A DNA stretch of 64,000 bases from Actinomycetales bacterium. Its GTDB lineage: Bacteria; Actinomycetota; Actinomycetes; Actinomycetales; Dermatophilaceae. Of this stretch, positions 8,701 through 16,251 are shown in pieces; the stretch's first letter is position 1; each line of letters starts with the position of its first letter. The notes below the pieces were generated by a model. The model saw only the letters and a list, made by a program, of their open reading frames with translations, was not told where the DNA came from and searched no databases. The stretch is taken from NCBI GenBank assembly GCA_016711095.1, contig JADJTP010000002.1, positions 938,280 to 1,002,279 on the forward strand, written 5' to 3'. The position numbers were made by a program, and so were the translations under genes.

Positions 8701-9738
8701 CACCCGGTGCTGTTCGGCCGCCGACAACCGGCCGAAGAGCGGCACGATCTCGGTCTCCGGTAACCTCAGAGACACCAAAGCGTCTGCCGCGTCACGGATC
8801 TCGCGCTCTCCGGAGAGAAAGACGAGGATGTCGTGGCTGGCGAACCCGGCAGCCACCGCGGGTCCGGAGGCCTCGGTCCACAGTTCTTCGACGGCCTCGC
8901 AGATCCCGGTCACCTGGTCGATCTCCACGGTGGGACCGGGCGTTCCGTCCCTGCCGGGGGGACCTTCTTGCACGAGGGGTCGGTAGCGGACCGCCACCGG
9001 AAAGGACCTACCGGAGACCTCGATGATCGGCGCGGGACGACCGTCACTGTCGGCGAAGTGCCGTGCGAACCGTTCGGGGTCGATCGTTGCCGAGGTGATG
9101 ACGAGCTTGAGATCCGGGCGAAGGGGCAGCAACTGGCGCAGGCAGCCGAGGATGAAATCGATGTTGAGGCTGCGTTCGTGGGCCTCGTCGATGACGATCG
9201 TGTCGTAGCGACGTAGCTGCGGGTCGCGCTTCATCTCGGCCAGCAGGATGCCGTCGGTCATCACCTTGACGAGGGAGTCTCGGCTCGACTGATCGTGGAA
9301 GCGCACCTGATAGCCGACGACCCCGCCGAGCTCGACGTCCAGCTCGTCGGCCAGGCGTTCGGCCACGGCCCGCGCTGCGATCCGCCGGGGCTGGGTATGC
9401 CCGATCGTCCCGCGAATCCCCCTACCCAACTCCAGCAGGATCTTCGGCAACTGGGTGGTCTTGCCCGAGCCGGTCTCCCCCGCGACGATGACGACCTGGT
9501 GGTCGCGGATCGCGGCCGAGATGTCGAGTCTGCGCGCTGCGATGGGCAGGTCGTCCGGGTAGGTGATGGGAGGCACCGAGTCCTGCCGTCGAGCCCATCG
9601 CGCCGCCCGCTCCTGCTGGGCATGCCCGCTGCGCTTGCCCTGCGGGGCCTCCGGGCCCCGCCCCGTATACCGCGTCCCCGGCTGCCGCCGTGGTCGCCGT
9701 CGGGCTCGCCGCGGCTGCTCGGGAGGCGACGTGGACAC
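5788..9738 (-). CDS. hrpA: ATP-dependent RNA helicase HrpA
   Basis: A DEAH-box helicase of 1316 residues, the full length of bacterial HrpA. Order: a basic N-terminal tail (RRARRRPRRQPG), Walker A GETGSGKTTQLPKILLELG near residue 90, motif Ia TQPRRIAARAVAERL, the DEAH box TIVIDEAHERSLN, motif III ITSATID, motif VI RQRAGRCGRL, then the HA2/OB-fold and the long C-terminal DUF3418-type domain (VNVHVG-like region, WQADRLAEHLLVTFSIED). HrpA remodels RNA and helps rescue stalled ribosomes in E. coli; the role here is by homology. The start is GTG at 9736-9738. TATCCT lies 7 nt upstream, which suggests a leaderless transcript. The PAC2 gene follows 74 nt downstream and may be co-transcribed. Confidence 0.95.
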   Translation of the reverse strand: MSTSPPEQPRRARRRPRRQPGTRYTGRGPEAPQGKRSGHAQQERAARWARRQDSVPPITYPDDLPIAARRLDISAAIRDHQVVIVAGETGSGKTTQLPKILLELGRGIRGTIGHTQPRRIAARAVAERLADELDVELGGVVGYQVRFHDQSSRDSLVKVMTDGILLAEMKRDPQLRRYDTIVIDEAHERSLNIDFILGCLRQLLPLRPDLKLVITSATIDPERFARHFADSDGRPAPIIEVSGRSFPVAVRYRPLVQEGPPGRDGTPGPTVEIDQVTGICEAVEELWTEASGPAVAAGFASHDILVFLSGEREIRDAADALVSLRLPETEIVPLFGRLSAAEQHRVFAPHAGRRVVLATNVAETSLTVPGIRYVVDTGTARISRYSQRTKVQRLPIEPVSKASARQRAGRCGRLADGVCIRLYAEDDFEARADFTDPEILRTNLASVILQMSTLGLGDVADFPFVDPPDSRNIADGVRLLEELGAFDDQGRTTAYGKAIALLPVDPRLARMVIEADRRGCLREVLIIVAALSIQDPRERPLGRQDAATLSHKRFASDTSDFLAYLNLWNYLQDRQNALSGSAFRRLCRAEFLHYLRIREWQDLVGQLRQACKSGGLDPRRQGGHGQLDPEAVHRSLLTGLLSHVGVRDQVKRDYLGARGARFGISPGSGLFRAQPEVVMAAELVETTRLWARDLARIDPLWAEEAGAHLVKRQYSEPRWSSRQGSAVATERVTLYGVPLVLGRTVGLGRVDPELARELFIRHALVEGDWSTRHTFFHDNRRLIERLGELEARTRRRDILVGDDVVHAFYAARVPAEVVSARHFDSWWKQARRTSPELLTFTEDLLLRDDAGPIAADAFPTTWTQGDIVLPVTYQFEPGAAADGVTVHVGTDVLGRLGGQGFDWQVPGLREELVTALIRTLPKTTRRLLVPAPEHAAATVRVLAERGLGPADGALVDVLARVLRDTHGVVIRPEDWQADRLAEHLLVTFSIEDRPGHAVAVGKSLELLREQADPAVRRQVAAAGAAISRTGLRQWDFGDVPAEFVAPLGGRQMHGYPALVDEGDSVALRVLPSLAEADAEHRLGVRRLLLLHTVPPWRHVLGRLTNQQKLALGHNPHGSVPALLQDALACALDALVAEHVHRTPRSAADFERALEAVRVHVGARVIQVIGLVEPVLAMHLQIVRKLDAMSAPALSELVTDVRAQLAELIRPGFIADTGLSRLPDLARYLRGVLHRLDKAPLDLPRDARRLHDVLTAEAAYAALLARLRPTQRGASQVTDIGWMIEELRVSLFAQTLGTAYPVSVQRIAKAIAAVAPD

Positions 9739-9745
9739 GTTGGCC

Positions 9746-9751
9746 AGGATA
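9746..9751 (-). promoter_or_regulatory. Probable -10 box of a leaderless hrpA transcript
   Basis: The minus strand reads TATCCT, then 7 nt, then the GTG start of hrpA. This TANNNT spacing places the transcription start at or next to the start codon, as in leaderless actinobacterial genes. There is no Shine-Dalgarno sequence in the gap. It was seen by eye only. Confidence 0.55.
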
Positions 9752-9785
9752 GGCGCCTGAGGAGATGGCCGCCGCGGCTCAACCC

Positions 9786-9857
9786 GCTGCCGGTCGCTGG
9801 CCGATGGCCGCTGCCGGTCGCTGGCCGATGGCCGCCGCGGGTCGCTAGCCGACGGCC
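9786..9857. repeat. Three tandem 24-bp repeats between deacetylase and hrpA
   Basis: Two exact 24-bp copies (9786-9809 and 9810-9833, each starting GCTGCCGGTCGCTGG) are followed by a third copy with about five changes (9834-9857). They fill most of the 139-bp gap between the deacetylase stop and the hrpA start. The unit length equals eight codons, but no gene is supported here. This is probably replication slippage in a spacer. Confidence 0.85.
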
Positions 9858-9877
9858 TCGGTGCGGCCCCTCCGGAG

Positions 9878-10744
9878 CTAACGCAGCGAACCGAGCGTCA
9901 CGAAGGAATAGCCCAGTGCCCGAAGGCGGGTGATGATCGAGGGCAGCGCGTCGGCATCGAGAGTCGTGTGATCGTCGGGGTGGGCACCGAGGTGCATGAG
10001 GACGATGGCCCCGGGCTTCGCCGCGGCGACGACCCGGTCGGCAACCGACGTGGCGGTGAGTCCACCGGAGGTGCCCTTCCAGCCCACGCTGTCGACGGTC
10101 CAGCCCACCGCGACGTATCCGGCGTTCCCGACGAGCGAGCGGGTCCGGGCGTCCGAGTCTCCGAAGGGGAAGCGGAAGAACGGCCGGGGATCCGCGCCGG
10201 CGGCGGCGAGGATCGTCGAGCGGGTGCGATCGAGTTGGGTGAGAGCCGCCTGGTCGGTCAGCGCCGGGAAGTGCGGGTGGTCCCACGAGTGGTTGCCGAC
10301 CGGACCGACCTTGGCCAGTTGTGCAGTGAGCGAAGGGTAGGACTGCGCGAACCGTCCGGTGACGAAGAAGGACGCCATGACCCCTTGGGCGCTCAAGGTG
10401 CTCAGGATCGAGGCGGCTCCCCCGCTGTCGGCCCCTCCGTCGAAGGTGAGCGCGATGACCTTCGCCGACGTCGCCAGGACGGTGATGACCTTCGCCTCTC
10501 GTGGGGCGGGCACGGGCGTCGTGGTCGAAGGTGTCACTGGCTTCACCGTCGTGGTCGAGGGCTGTGCCGGCGTGGAGGTGGGCTTTGGCGTGGTTGTCGT
10601 CGGCCTGCTCGATGCAGCCGTCGGCACTGCGGCGGAGGTTGAGCGGGTCGGGGCTTCCATGCCACCCGGCTCAGCGGCCGGTCCGGTGCAGCCCAGGCAA
10701 CACAGGAGGCCGATCACCGGGGCCACCAGCCACCGAGCGCGCAT
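9878..10744 (-). CDS. Polysaccharide deacetylase family lipoprotein
   Basis: A 288-residue exported enzyme of carbohydrate esterase family 4, expected to deacetylate cell-wall sugars (peptidoglycan N-acetyl groups or similar). The N-terminus MRARWLVAPVIGLLCCLGC ends in a lipobox-like LGC at about residue 19, so it is probably lipid-anchored outside the membrane. A Ser/Thr/Pro linker (residues 30-80) leads to the NodB domain: the TFDGGAD motif carries the catalytic and one metal-binding Asp, HSWDHPHF gives the two metal-binding His, and RFPFGDSD and VLMHLGAH supply the remaining conserved sites. TFDGGAD, rather than TFDDG, is typical of one actinobacterial branch. It is flanked by tandem repeats on one side and a hairpin repeat on the other, so it is probably monocistronic. 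Confidence 0.9.
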   Translation of the reverse strand: MRARWLVAPVIGLLCCLGCTGPAAEPGGMEAPTRSTSAAVPTAASSRPTTTTPKPTSTPAQPSTTTVKPVTPSTTTPVPAPREAKVITVLATSAKVIALTFDGGADSGGAASILSTLSAQGVMASFFVTGRFAQSYPSLTAQLAKVGPVGNHSWDHPHFPALTDQAALTQLDRTRSTILAAAGADPRPFFRFPFGDSDARTRSLVGNAGYVAVGWTVDSVGWKGTSGGLTATSVADRVVAAAKPGAIVLMHLGAHPDDHTTLDADALPSIITRLRALGYSFVTLGSLR

Positions 10745-10824
10745 TGTGCCTCACCTCATCAGTCGTCTCATGAAGCAGACGTCTGAGCAGGGCACTCAGT
10801 TGACCCCCGGCCACGGCTCGCCAG

Positions 10825-10878
10825 CGGTGGGCGGCATACCAGGCGGTGGGCGGCATACCAGGCAGTGGGTATGCCGCC
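10825..10878. repeat. Tandem 19-bp repeat ending in a 12-bp inverted repeat; likely metY terminator
   Basis: GGTGGGCGGCATACCAGGC occurs twice in tandem from 10825. The second copy pairs with GGTATGCCGCCC (from 10867) to form a perfect 12-bp stem with an 8-nt loop. It lies 40 nt beyond the metY stop, so a factor-independent-like terminator is plausible, although no U-run follows. Each arm is a copy of the octamer CGGCATAC that is over-represented throughout the core of this window. Confidence 0.75.
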
Positions 10879-10917
10879 CCTGCGTCTCGGCCGTGGCTGG
10901 GCGAGCCGGCGGCCAGT

Positions 10918-12231
10918 TCAGCTCGCGGCTGCGGCGAAGCCCTGCTGGAGGTCGGCGATGATGTCGTCGACGTGCTCGATGCCGACGGCCAAGCGCACCA
11001 GACCCGGCGTCACCCCGGCCGCGAGCCGGTCGGCGTCTGGGCCTTGGGAGTGAGTGGTCGAGGCCGGGTGGATGACGAGCGAGCGCACGTCACCGATGTT
11101 TGCCACGTGAGAGTGCAAGGTGAGCGCCTCGACGAAGGTCTTGCCGGCCTCCAGCCCTCCGGAGATCTCGAAGGCGAGCACCGCTCCCGAGCCCTTTGGG
11201 CAGTACTTCTGGGCCTTGGCGAACTGATCACTGTCAGACAGCGACGCCCAGCGCACGGACTCGACCTGGGGGTGGCCCTGCAAGAACGCGGCGACCGCGC
11301 GAGTGTTCTCGATGTGCCGCTCGAGGCGCAACGAGAGGGTCTCGAGGCCCTGGCTGATGAGGAACGCGTTGAATGGCGAGATCGCCGGCCCGAGGTCACG
11401 CAGGAGTTGGACGCGCGCCTTGAGGATGAAGGCGAGGTTCGCCCCGAAGGCGGAGCCGACGCCGAGATCGCGGGCGAAGACCAACCCGTGGTAGCTCTCC
11501 TCCGGCGTGTTGTAGTTGGGGTATTTGGCCGGATCGGCGCCGAAGTCGAAGGTGCCACCGTCGACGATCACCCCGGCAATCGACGTGCCGTGGCCGCCGA
11601 GGTACTTCGTCGCCGAGTGCAGAACGATGTCGGCGCCCCACTCCAAGGGACGGATGAGAAATGGCGTTGCGACGGTGTTGTCGACGATGAGCGGCACACC
11701 TGCGGCGTGGGCGACCTCGGCGACTCCCTCGATGTCGAGGATCTCGACCTTGGGGTTGGCGATCGTCTCCCCGAAGAACAGCTTGGTGTTGGGCCGCACG
11801 GCGGCCCGCCACGAGTCGAGGTTGTTCGGGTCCTCGACGAAGGACACCTCGATGCCGTACTTCGGCAGGGTGTACTTCAACAGGTTGACCGTCCCCCCAT
11901 ACAGCGAGGGCGAGGCGACGATGTGGTCGCCGGCCTCCGCGATGTTGAGGAACGCCAGAGTCTCGGCGGCCTGCCCCGAAGCGACCAGCAGCGCGCCGAC
12001 CCCACCCTCCAAGGCCGCAACCCGCTGCTCGACCGCATCCTGAGTGGGGTTCATGATGCGCGTGTAGATGTTGCCGAATTCCTTGAGCGCGAAAAGGTTA
12101 GCTGCGTGGTCGGTGTCCTTGAAGACGTAAGACGTCGTCTGATAGATCGGCAGGGCTCGCGCACCCGTCGCGGTGTCGGCCGCCTGTCCGGAGTGGATCT
12201 GCTTGGTCTCGAATGCCCAGGTGTCACTCAT
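10918..12231 (-). CDS. metY: O-acetylhomoserine (thiol)-lyase / sulfhydrylase MetY
   Basis: A PLP-dependent Cys/Met-metabolism enzyme that makes homocysteine from O-acetylhomoserine and sulfide; it acts just after MetX. The 437-residue length is normal for the class. Key sites are SGQAAETLAFLNI near the PLP phosphate, NPKVEILDIEGVAEVAH, IVDNTVATPF (the Asp that holds the PLP ring) and HSATKYLGGHGT (the lysine that forms the Schiff base). The start is the ATG at 12229-12231 with GGAAGG 7 nt upstream; a GTG five codons earlier is less likely. A SAM-IV riboswitch and a short hairpin precede it. The usual metY-metX operon is broken here: metX is 10.6 kb downstream. Confidence 0.95.
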   Translation of the reverse strand: MSDTWAFETKQIHSGQAADTATGARALPIYQTTSYVFKDTDHAANLFALKEFGNIYTRIMNPTQDAVEQRVAALEGGVGALLVASGQAAETLAFLNIAEAGDHIVASPSLYGGTVNLLKYTLPKYGIEVSFVEDPNNLDSWRAAVRPNTKLFFGETIANPKVEILDIEGVAEVAHAAGVPLIVDNTVATPFLIRPLEWGADIVLHSATKYLGGHGTSIAGVIVDGGTFDFGADPAKYPNYNTPEESYHGLVFARDLGVGSAFGANLAFILKARVQLLRDLGPAISPFNAFLISQGLETLSLRLERHIENTRAVAAFLQGHPQVESVRWASLSDSDQFAKAQKYCPKGSGAVLAFEISGGLEAGKTFVEALTLHSHVANIGDVRSLVIHPASTTHSQGPDADRLAAGVTPGLVRLAVGIEHVDDIIADLQQGFAAAAS

Positions 12232-12301
12232 CGTCGTGCCTTCCACGGTCAGGGAGCCGCCAGGCGGCTCCGCGCTTGCCGTCGACCCTGGTGGCCGACA
12301 G

Positions 12302-12386
12302 CCAGGTCTTCACCCGGGGCACCCCATCGCGGTGGAAGGGTTGCCGGCCAGCGAGCCGGGGCTTGACGCTGACACTCATGACCTGG
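12302..12386 (-). promoter_or_regulatory. SAM-IV riboswitch upstream of metY
   Basis: The minus strand shows CCAGGTCATGAGTGTCAGCG, AAGCCCCGGCTCGCTGG, CCGGCAACCCTTCC and GGGGTGCCCCGGGTGAAG, ending GACCTGG. The order and spacing match the copy before metX. A GAGCCG/CGGCTC hairpin (12254-12270) lies between the aptamer and the GGAAGG site of metY and is a candidate expression platform. This is a SAM-sensing RNA by comparison with known actinobacterial SAM-IV sequences; the switch mechanism is inferred. Confidence 0.93.
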
Positions 12387-12478
12387 GGCGAGAGTAGGTC
12401 AGGGCGGTGGGTGGTGCCAGCGTCGTCTCTGATCGTGGACTCGAGCGCCCAGAGCCGTGTAGCCCGAGAATGAACCCC

Positions 12479-13519
12479 ATGACCTTCGCGGACGACTACC
12501 GAGCCGAGCGCGCGCGCTTCGACCACATGATCTACCGACGGTGCGGGCGCAGCGGGCTAGACCTGCCCGCCGTCTCGCTCGGACTCTGGCACAACTTCGG
12601 TGACGACGTGCCGTTGGAGCGCCAGCAGTCCGTCCTGCGGCGGGCCTTCGACCTCGGCGTGACCCACTTCGACCTGGCCAACAACTACGGACCCCCCTAC
12701 GGGAGCGCCGAAAGGAACTTCGGGACGATCTTCCGGCGCGACTTCCGTCCCCATCGCGACGAGCTCATCCTGTCGACCAAGGCTGGCTACGACATGTGGC
12801 CCGGCCCCTATGGCCAGGGCGGCGGCTCACGTAAGTACCTTCTCGCCTCCCTCGACCAGTCCCTGACCCGGATGGGCGTCGACTACGTCGACATCTTCTA
12901 CAGTCACCGTTTCGACCCGTCGACTCCGTTGGAGGAGACGATGGGTGCTCTCGACAGCGCCGTGCGATCGGGCAAGGCGCTTTATGTCGGCATCTCGTCC
13001 TACTCCGGTGAGCGCACTCTTGAGGCCGTCGCTATCCTGCGCTCGCTCGGCACGCCGCTGCTCATCCACCAGCCGTCGTATTCGATGCTCAACCGCTGGA
13101 TCGAGGTTGAGTTGCTCGGCGTGCTCGGCGAGACCGGCGTCGGGTGCATCGCCTTCTCGCCGCTCGCCCAGGGCCTGCTGACCGACAGGTACCTCAGCGG
13201 CATACCCGCCGGCTCGCGTGCGGCGCAGGGGAAGTCCCTCGATCCGGCGATGATCACTGCTGAGGCGCGGCAGCGGCTGCAGGCCCTGGACGAGATCGCC
13301 ACAGGCCGCGGCCAGAGCTTGGCTCAGCTCGCCCTTGCCTGGGCGCTGCGTGACCCTCGGGTGACCTCGGTGCTCGTCGGCGCCTCGAGTGTCGGGCAGC
13401 TTGAGGACAGCCTGGGCGCCCTGGCCAATCTCGACTTCTCCGACGGAGAGTTGCAGGCCATCGACCGACACGCCGTCGAGTCGAAGATCAACCTGTGGAA
13501 GAAGTCCTCCGACGGCTGA
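12479..13519 (+). CDS. Aldo/keto reductase, YghZ/Gpr type
   Basis: A 346-residue NADPH-dependent aldo/keto reductase. The closest named group is E. coli YghZ (L-glyceraldehyde 3-phosphate reductase), marked by YRRCGRSGLDLPAVSLGLWHN at the N-terminus. The catalytic tetrad is visible: Asp and Tyr in FDLANNYGPPYGSAE, Lys in LSTKAGYDMW, His in FYSHRFDP. The cofactor-binding end has LVGASSVGQLEDSL. The ATG at 12479 was chosen over the ATG at 12470, because GAGA lies 8 nt upstream of the former and abuts the latter. The gene is divergent from metY, and its upstream region overlaps the far side of the SAM-IV locus. The physiological substrate is unknown. Confidence 0.92.
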   Translation: MTFADDYRAERARFDHMIYRRCGRSGLDLPAVSLGLWHNFGDDVPLERQQSVLRRAFDLGVTHFDLANNYGPPYGSAERNFGTIFRRDFRPHRDELILSTKAGYDMWPGPYGQGGGSRKYLLASLDQSLTRMGVDYVDIFYSHRFDPSTPLEETMGALDSAVRSGKALYVGISSYSGERTLEAVAILRSLGTPLLIHQPSYSMLNRWIEVELLGVLGETGVGCIAFSPLAQGLLTDRYLSGIPAGSRAAQGKSLDPAMITAEARQRLQALDEIATGRGQSLAQLALAWALRDPRVTSVLVGASSVGQLEDSLGALANLDFSDGELQAIDRHAVESKINLWKKSSDG

Positions 13520-13553
13520 CGATGAATCGGACCGTCGTTTGGGGCGACCTGGG

Positions 13554-14564
13554 TCAGACGGACAGCTGCGGGCGTAGCGGTCGCTCGCCGTCGTCGAAGA
13601 CGAGGTCAGGTTTGCCGACAAGCAGCGGGTCGGGCGTCCCGACGATGTCGAGGTCCTTGTCCGGATAGTCGACCGCCGAGAGCAGCACCCGCATCGCCTC
13701 GAGCCGAGCGCGCTTCTTGTCGTTGGACTTGATGACCGTCCACGGGGCTTCGACGGTGTCGGTGTAGAAGAACATGGCCTCTTTCGCCTGGGTGTAGGCG
13801 TCGAACTTGTCGAGGCTGGCCAGGTCGGTGGGCGAGAGCTTCCACTGGCGCACCGGGTCGATCTTGCGGCGCTCGAAGCGGCGGATCTGCTCGGCCCGCC
13901 CCACCGAGAACCACAGCTTGACCAGCGTCACCCCAGAGCCGATGAGCATCTTCTCGAACGCCGGGCACTGGCGCAGGAACTCGAGGTATTCCGCCGGCGT
14001 GCAGAACCCCATGACGCGCTCGACGCCGGATCGGTTATACCAGGAGCGGTCCATGAGGACGATCTCGCCGGCGTGCGGCATGTGCACGGCATAGCGCTGG
14101 AAATACCACTGGGTGCGTTCCTGGTCGGTCGGCTTCTCGAGCGCGACGACCCGCGCCCCGCGCGGGTTGAGATGCTCCATGAAGCGCTTGATCGTCCCGC
14201 CCTTGCCTGCAGCATCCCGGCCCTCGAAGACAACGACGACCTTGAGTCCCTCCTCCTTGACGTGCTTCTGCAGTTTGAGCAGCTCGATCTGCAGCACCCT
14301 TTTGGTCGCCTCGTATTCGGCGAGCTTCATCTTCTTGGAGTAGGGGTAGTTCTGCCGCCACGCGATCGGGTCGGGGTCCAGCGGTTCGCCGGGGATGTAG
14401 CGGACCTTCGCGTCGTCGCTCTCTTGCTCAAGCAGCATGCGGTTTCGCAGCTGCTCCAACGTTTCCTCAGCGGGTGTGAAGATCGAGGTGGAGTAGGTGA
14501 AGTCCCCGTTGCCGTCAGCACCGCCGAACGTCTCGGGGGTCAGTGACCGGGCCTGCTCGGACAT
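13554..14564 (-). CDS. ppk2: Polyphosphate kinase 2 (PPK2)
   Basis: A 336-residue PPK2-family enzyme that moves phosphate between polyphosphate and nucleoside phosphates. Walker A is EGRDAAGKGGTIKRF at about residue 110; Walker B/lid residues are MDRSWYNRSGVERVMGF; FERRKIDPVRQWKLSPTDLASL is the conserved basic channel region, and APWTVIKSNDKKRARL completes the family signature. The N-terminal 60-residue extension is common in actinobacterial class I members. The start ATG has an AGGAGG 8 nt upstream. The gene converges with the aldo/keto reductase (34 nt gap) and diverges from the Ddn-like gene. Whether it makes or consumes polyphosphate cannot be told from sequence. Confidence 0.93.
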   Translation of the reverse strand: MSEQARSLTPETFGGADGNGDFTYSTSIFTPAEETLEQLRNRMLLEQESDDAKVRYIPGEPLDPDPIAWRQNYPYSKKMKLAEYEATKRVLQIELLKLQKHVKEEGLKVVVVFEGRDAAGKGGTIKRFMEHLNPRGARVVALEKPTDQERTQWYFQRYAVHMPHAGEIVLMDRSWYNRSGVERVMGFCTPAEYLEFLRQCPAFEKMLIGSGVTLVKLWFSVGRAEQIRRFERRKIDPVRQWKLSPTDLASLDKFDAYTQAKEAMFFYTDTVEAPWTVIKSNDKKRARLEAMRVLLSAVDYPDKDLDIVGTPDPLLVGKPDLVFDDGERPLRPQLSV

Positions 14565-14698
14565 GAGGCGGGCCTCCTGGCTGGCGTGTGGGTCCGTTCC
14601 TCGATCGTAGGCCGCACCGCCGCACCGCCCCGGGCCCAAGGTCACCCGGCACCCCTCATCACTCGCGCGGCGGACACCGTTGCACAAGGATGGACGTC

Positions 14699-15130
14699 AT
14701 GTCCGACGCTGAATACCGACCGAGTCCGTCGTCGTGGGTGCGCACACAGGTGGATGCGATCGTGGCGGCCGGCGACACCCGTGCGGTGTCCATCCACGGC
14801 AAACCCGTCGTCCTGCTCACCATGCGTGGTCGCCGCACCGCGGCGATCCGCAAGGTGCCGCTGATCCGGGTCGAACACGACGGCCGGTATGCCGCGGTCG
14901 GCAGCCGAGGCGGCGCGCCGGAGAACCCGCAGTGGGTAGCGAACCTGCGGGCCAACCCGGACATCGAGCTGCAGGACGGCACGAGCACGTATGCCGTGCG
15001 CGCCCGGGAGCTCGCGGGGACAGAGCGGGAGCAATGGTGGGACCGGTGCGTGGGCGTCTTCGGCGACTTCGCGGCATACCAGGTCCGCACGGAGCGGGTC
15101 TTTCCCGTCTTCGTCCTCGAGTCTCGCTGA
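14699..15130 (+). CDS. Nitroreductase/deazaflavin (F420)-dependent oxidoreductase, Ddn family
   Basis: A 143-residue member of the Ddn-like group, actinobacterial split-barrel proteins of which some use cofactor F420. Matching features are VLLTMRGRRTAAIRKVPLIR, the region that binds the deazaflavin phosphate tail, followed by DGRYAAVGSRGGAPENPQW and NLRANPDIELQDG, then a C-terminal EREQWWDRCVGVFGDFAAYQ. AAGGA stands 8 nt before the chosen ATG; the open frame extends 37 codons further but that part has no family match. It is divergent from ppk2. The actual cofactor (F420, FMN or heme) is not decided by the sequence alone. Confidence 0.88.
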   Translation: MSDAEYRPSPSSWVRTQVDAIVAAGDTRAVSIHGKPVVLLTMRGRRTAAIRKVPLIRVEHDGRYAAVGSRGGAPENPQWVANLRANPDIELQDGTSTYAVRARELAGTEREQWWDRCVGVFGDFAAYQVRTERVFPVFVLESR

Positions 15131-15153
15131 CCCTTCCCTTACCCTCCAGGAAT

Positions 15154-15178
15154 GTGATATCACTTAGATGTCACTTAG
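15154..15178. promoter_or_regulatory. Candidate operator before the SPFH gene
   Basis: A perfect 10-bp palindrome GTGATATCAC (15154-15163) overlaps the first of two direct repeats TCACTTAG spaced 11 bp apart (15160-15167 and 15171-15178), about one helical turn. It sits 20-45 nt before the SPFH start, upstream of its GGAGGA ribosome site. No regulator is assigned. Confidence 0.45.
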
Positions 15179-15199
15179 GTAGGATCTCTCGGAGGAATC

Positions 15200-16180
15200 A
15201 TGACCACCCCGCTCGTCGACACATCGTCCGACGCCACCATCTCGCCGCAGAGCCAGCCCCCCGCCGTGAGTCCCGTCGGCCATGCCGGAGCGCGGGTCGC
15301 CGTTGTCGAGCGATCGGCCTTTGCGGTCGACGGGTTCCTCGCACTCCTGCTGGCACTCGCCCTTGTCGCTCTGGGTGTGTGGCGCATCGTCACGCTGGCC
15401 ACATCGGGCGTGGACGCGCCGAACGCCGGCGAGATCGCCGCCGTTGTGGTCCCGCTGCTGCTCGCGCCGCTGGTGTTCAGCTCGGTCGTCGTCATCCAGC
15501 CGGGACAGACCAAGGTCGTGCAGTTCTTCGGGCGGTACGTCGGCACGGCGCGGCGCACCGGCTTGTCGATGCTGCTGCCGCTGACGACCAAGCGGAAGGT
15601 CTCCGTGCGGGTCAACAACTTCGAGACCAATGTGCTCAAGGTCAATGACGCCGACGGCAACCCGGTCGAGATCGCGGCAATCATCGTCTGGCAGGTCGCC
15701 GACACGGCGAAGGCGCTGTTCGCCGTTGAGGCCTACCACGACTTCGTCAAGGTCCAATCCGAGGCGGCGCTGCGGCACGTCGCAACCACCCACCCGTACG
15801 ACGACCCCGGCGGGAAGGGCGAGTCGCTGCGCGGGTCGACCGACGTCGTGTCCGGCGAACTGGCGACCGAAGTGGCTGCCCGGGTCATCGTCGCCGGAGT
15901 CGAGATCCTCGAGGTGCGCATCAGCCACCTGGCCTATGCCCCGGAGATCGCGCAGGCCATGCTGCAGCGTCAGCAGGCCTCGGCGATCATCGCAGCGCGC
16001 TCCATGATCGTCGATGGCGCGGTGGGCATGGTCGAGATGGCGTTGGCGCGTCTGGAGGCCGAAGACATCGTCGTGCTCGACGACGAGCGCAAGGCCGCCA
16101 TGGTGAGCAATCTGCTCGTCGTACTGTGCAGCGAGGCCAAGGCGCACCCCGTCGTCAATGCCGGCAGCCTCTACAACTGA
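15200..16180 (+). CDS. SPFH (band 7) domain membrane protein
   Basis: A 326-residue protein with an SPFH/stomatin-like domain. Two hydrophobic segments (about residues 44-66, LALLLALALVALGVWRIVTL, and 77-98, IAAVVVPLLLAPLVFSSVVV) lead into QPGQTKVVQFFGRYVGTARR, a typical SPFH entry. FETNVLKVNDADGNPVEIAA, VQSEAALRHVATTHPYD, and a C-terminal helical arm (EIAQAMLQRQQASAIIAARS) follow. Such proteins oligomerise in membranes and scaffold proteases or microdomains; no protease gene is adjacent. The start has GGAGGA 4 nt upstream. It is followed by a small ribbon-helix-helix-like gene 71 nt downstream, probably in the same transcript. A palindrome and direct repeats precede it. Confidence 0.88.
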   Translation: MTTPLVDTSSDATISPQSQPPAVSPVGHAGARVAVVERSAFAVDGFLALLLALALVALGVWRIVTLATSGVDAPNAGEIAAVVVPLLLAPLVFSSVVVIQPGQTKVVQFFGRYVGTARRTGLSMLLPLTTKRKVSVRVNNFETNVLKVNDADGNPVEIAAIIVWQVADTAKALFAVEAYHDFVKVQSEAALRHVATTHPYDDPGGKGESLRGSTDVVSGELATEVAARVIVAGVEILEVRISHLAYAPEIAQAMLQRQQASAIIAARSMIVDGAVGMVEMALARLEAEDIVVLDDERKAAMVSNLLVVLCSEAKAHPVVNAGSLYN

Positions 16181-16251
16181 GCGTCCAGCCGGTCTTGACG
16201 ATAAGCCAATTGAGCCGATGAGCCATTCCATCAGGTGCCGATGAGCCGCCG

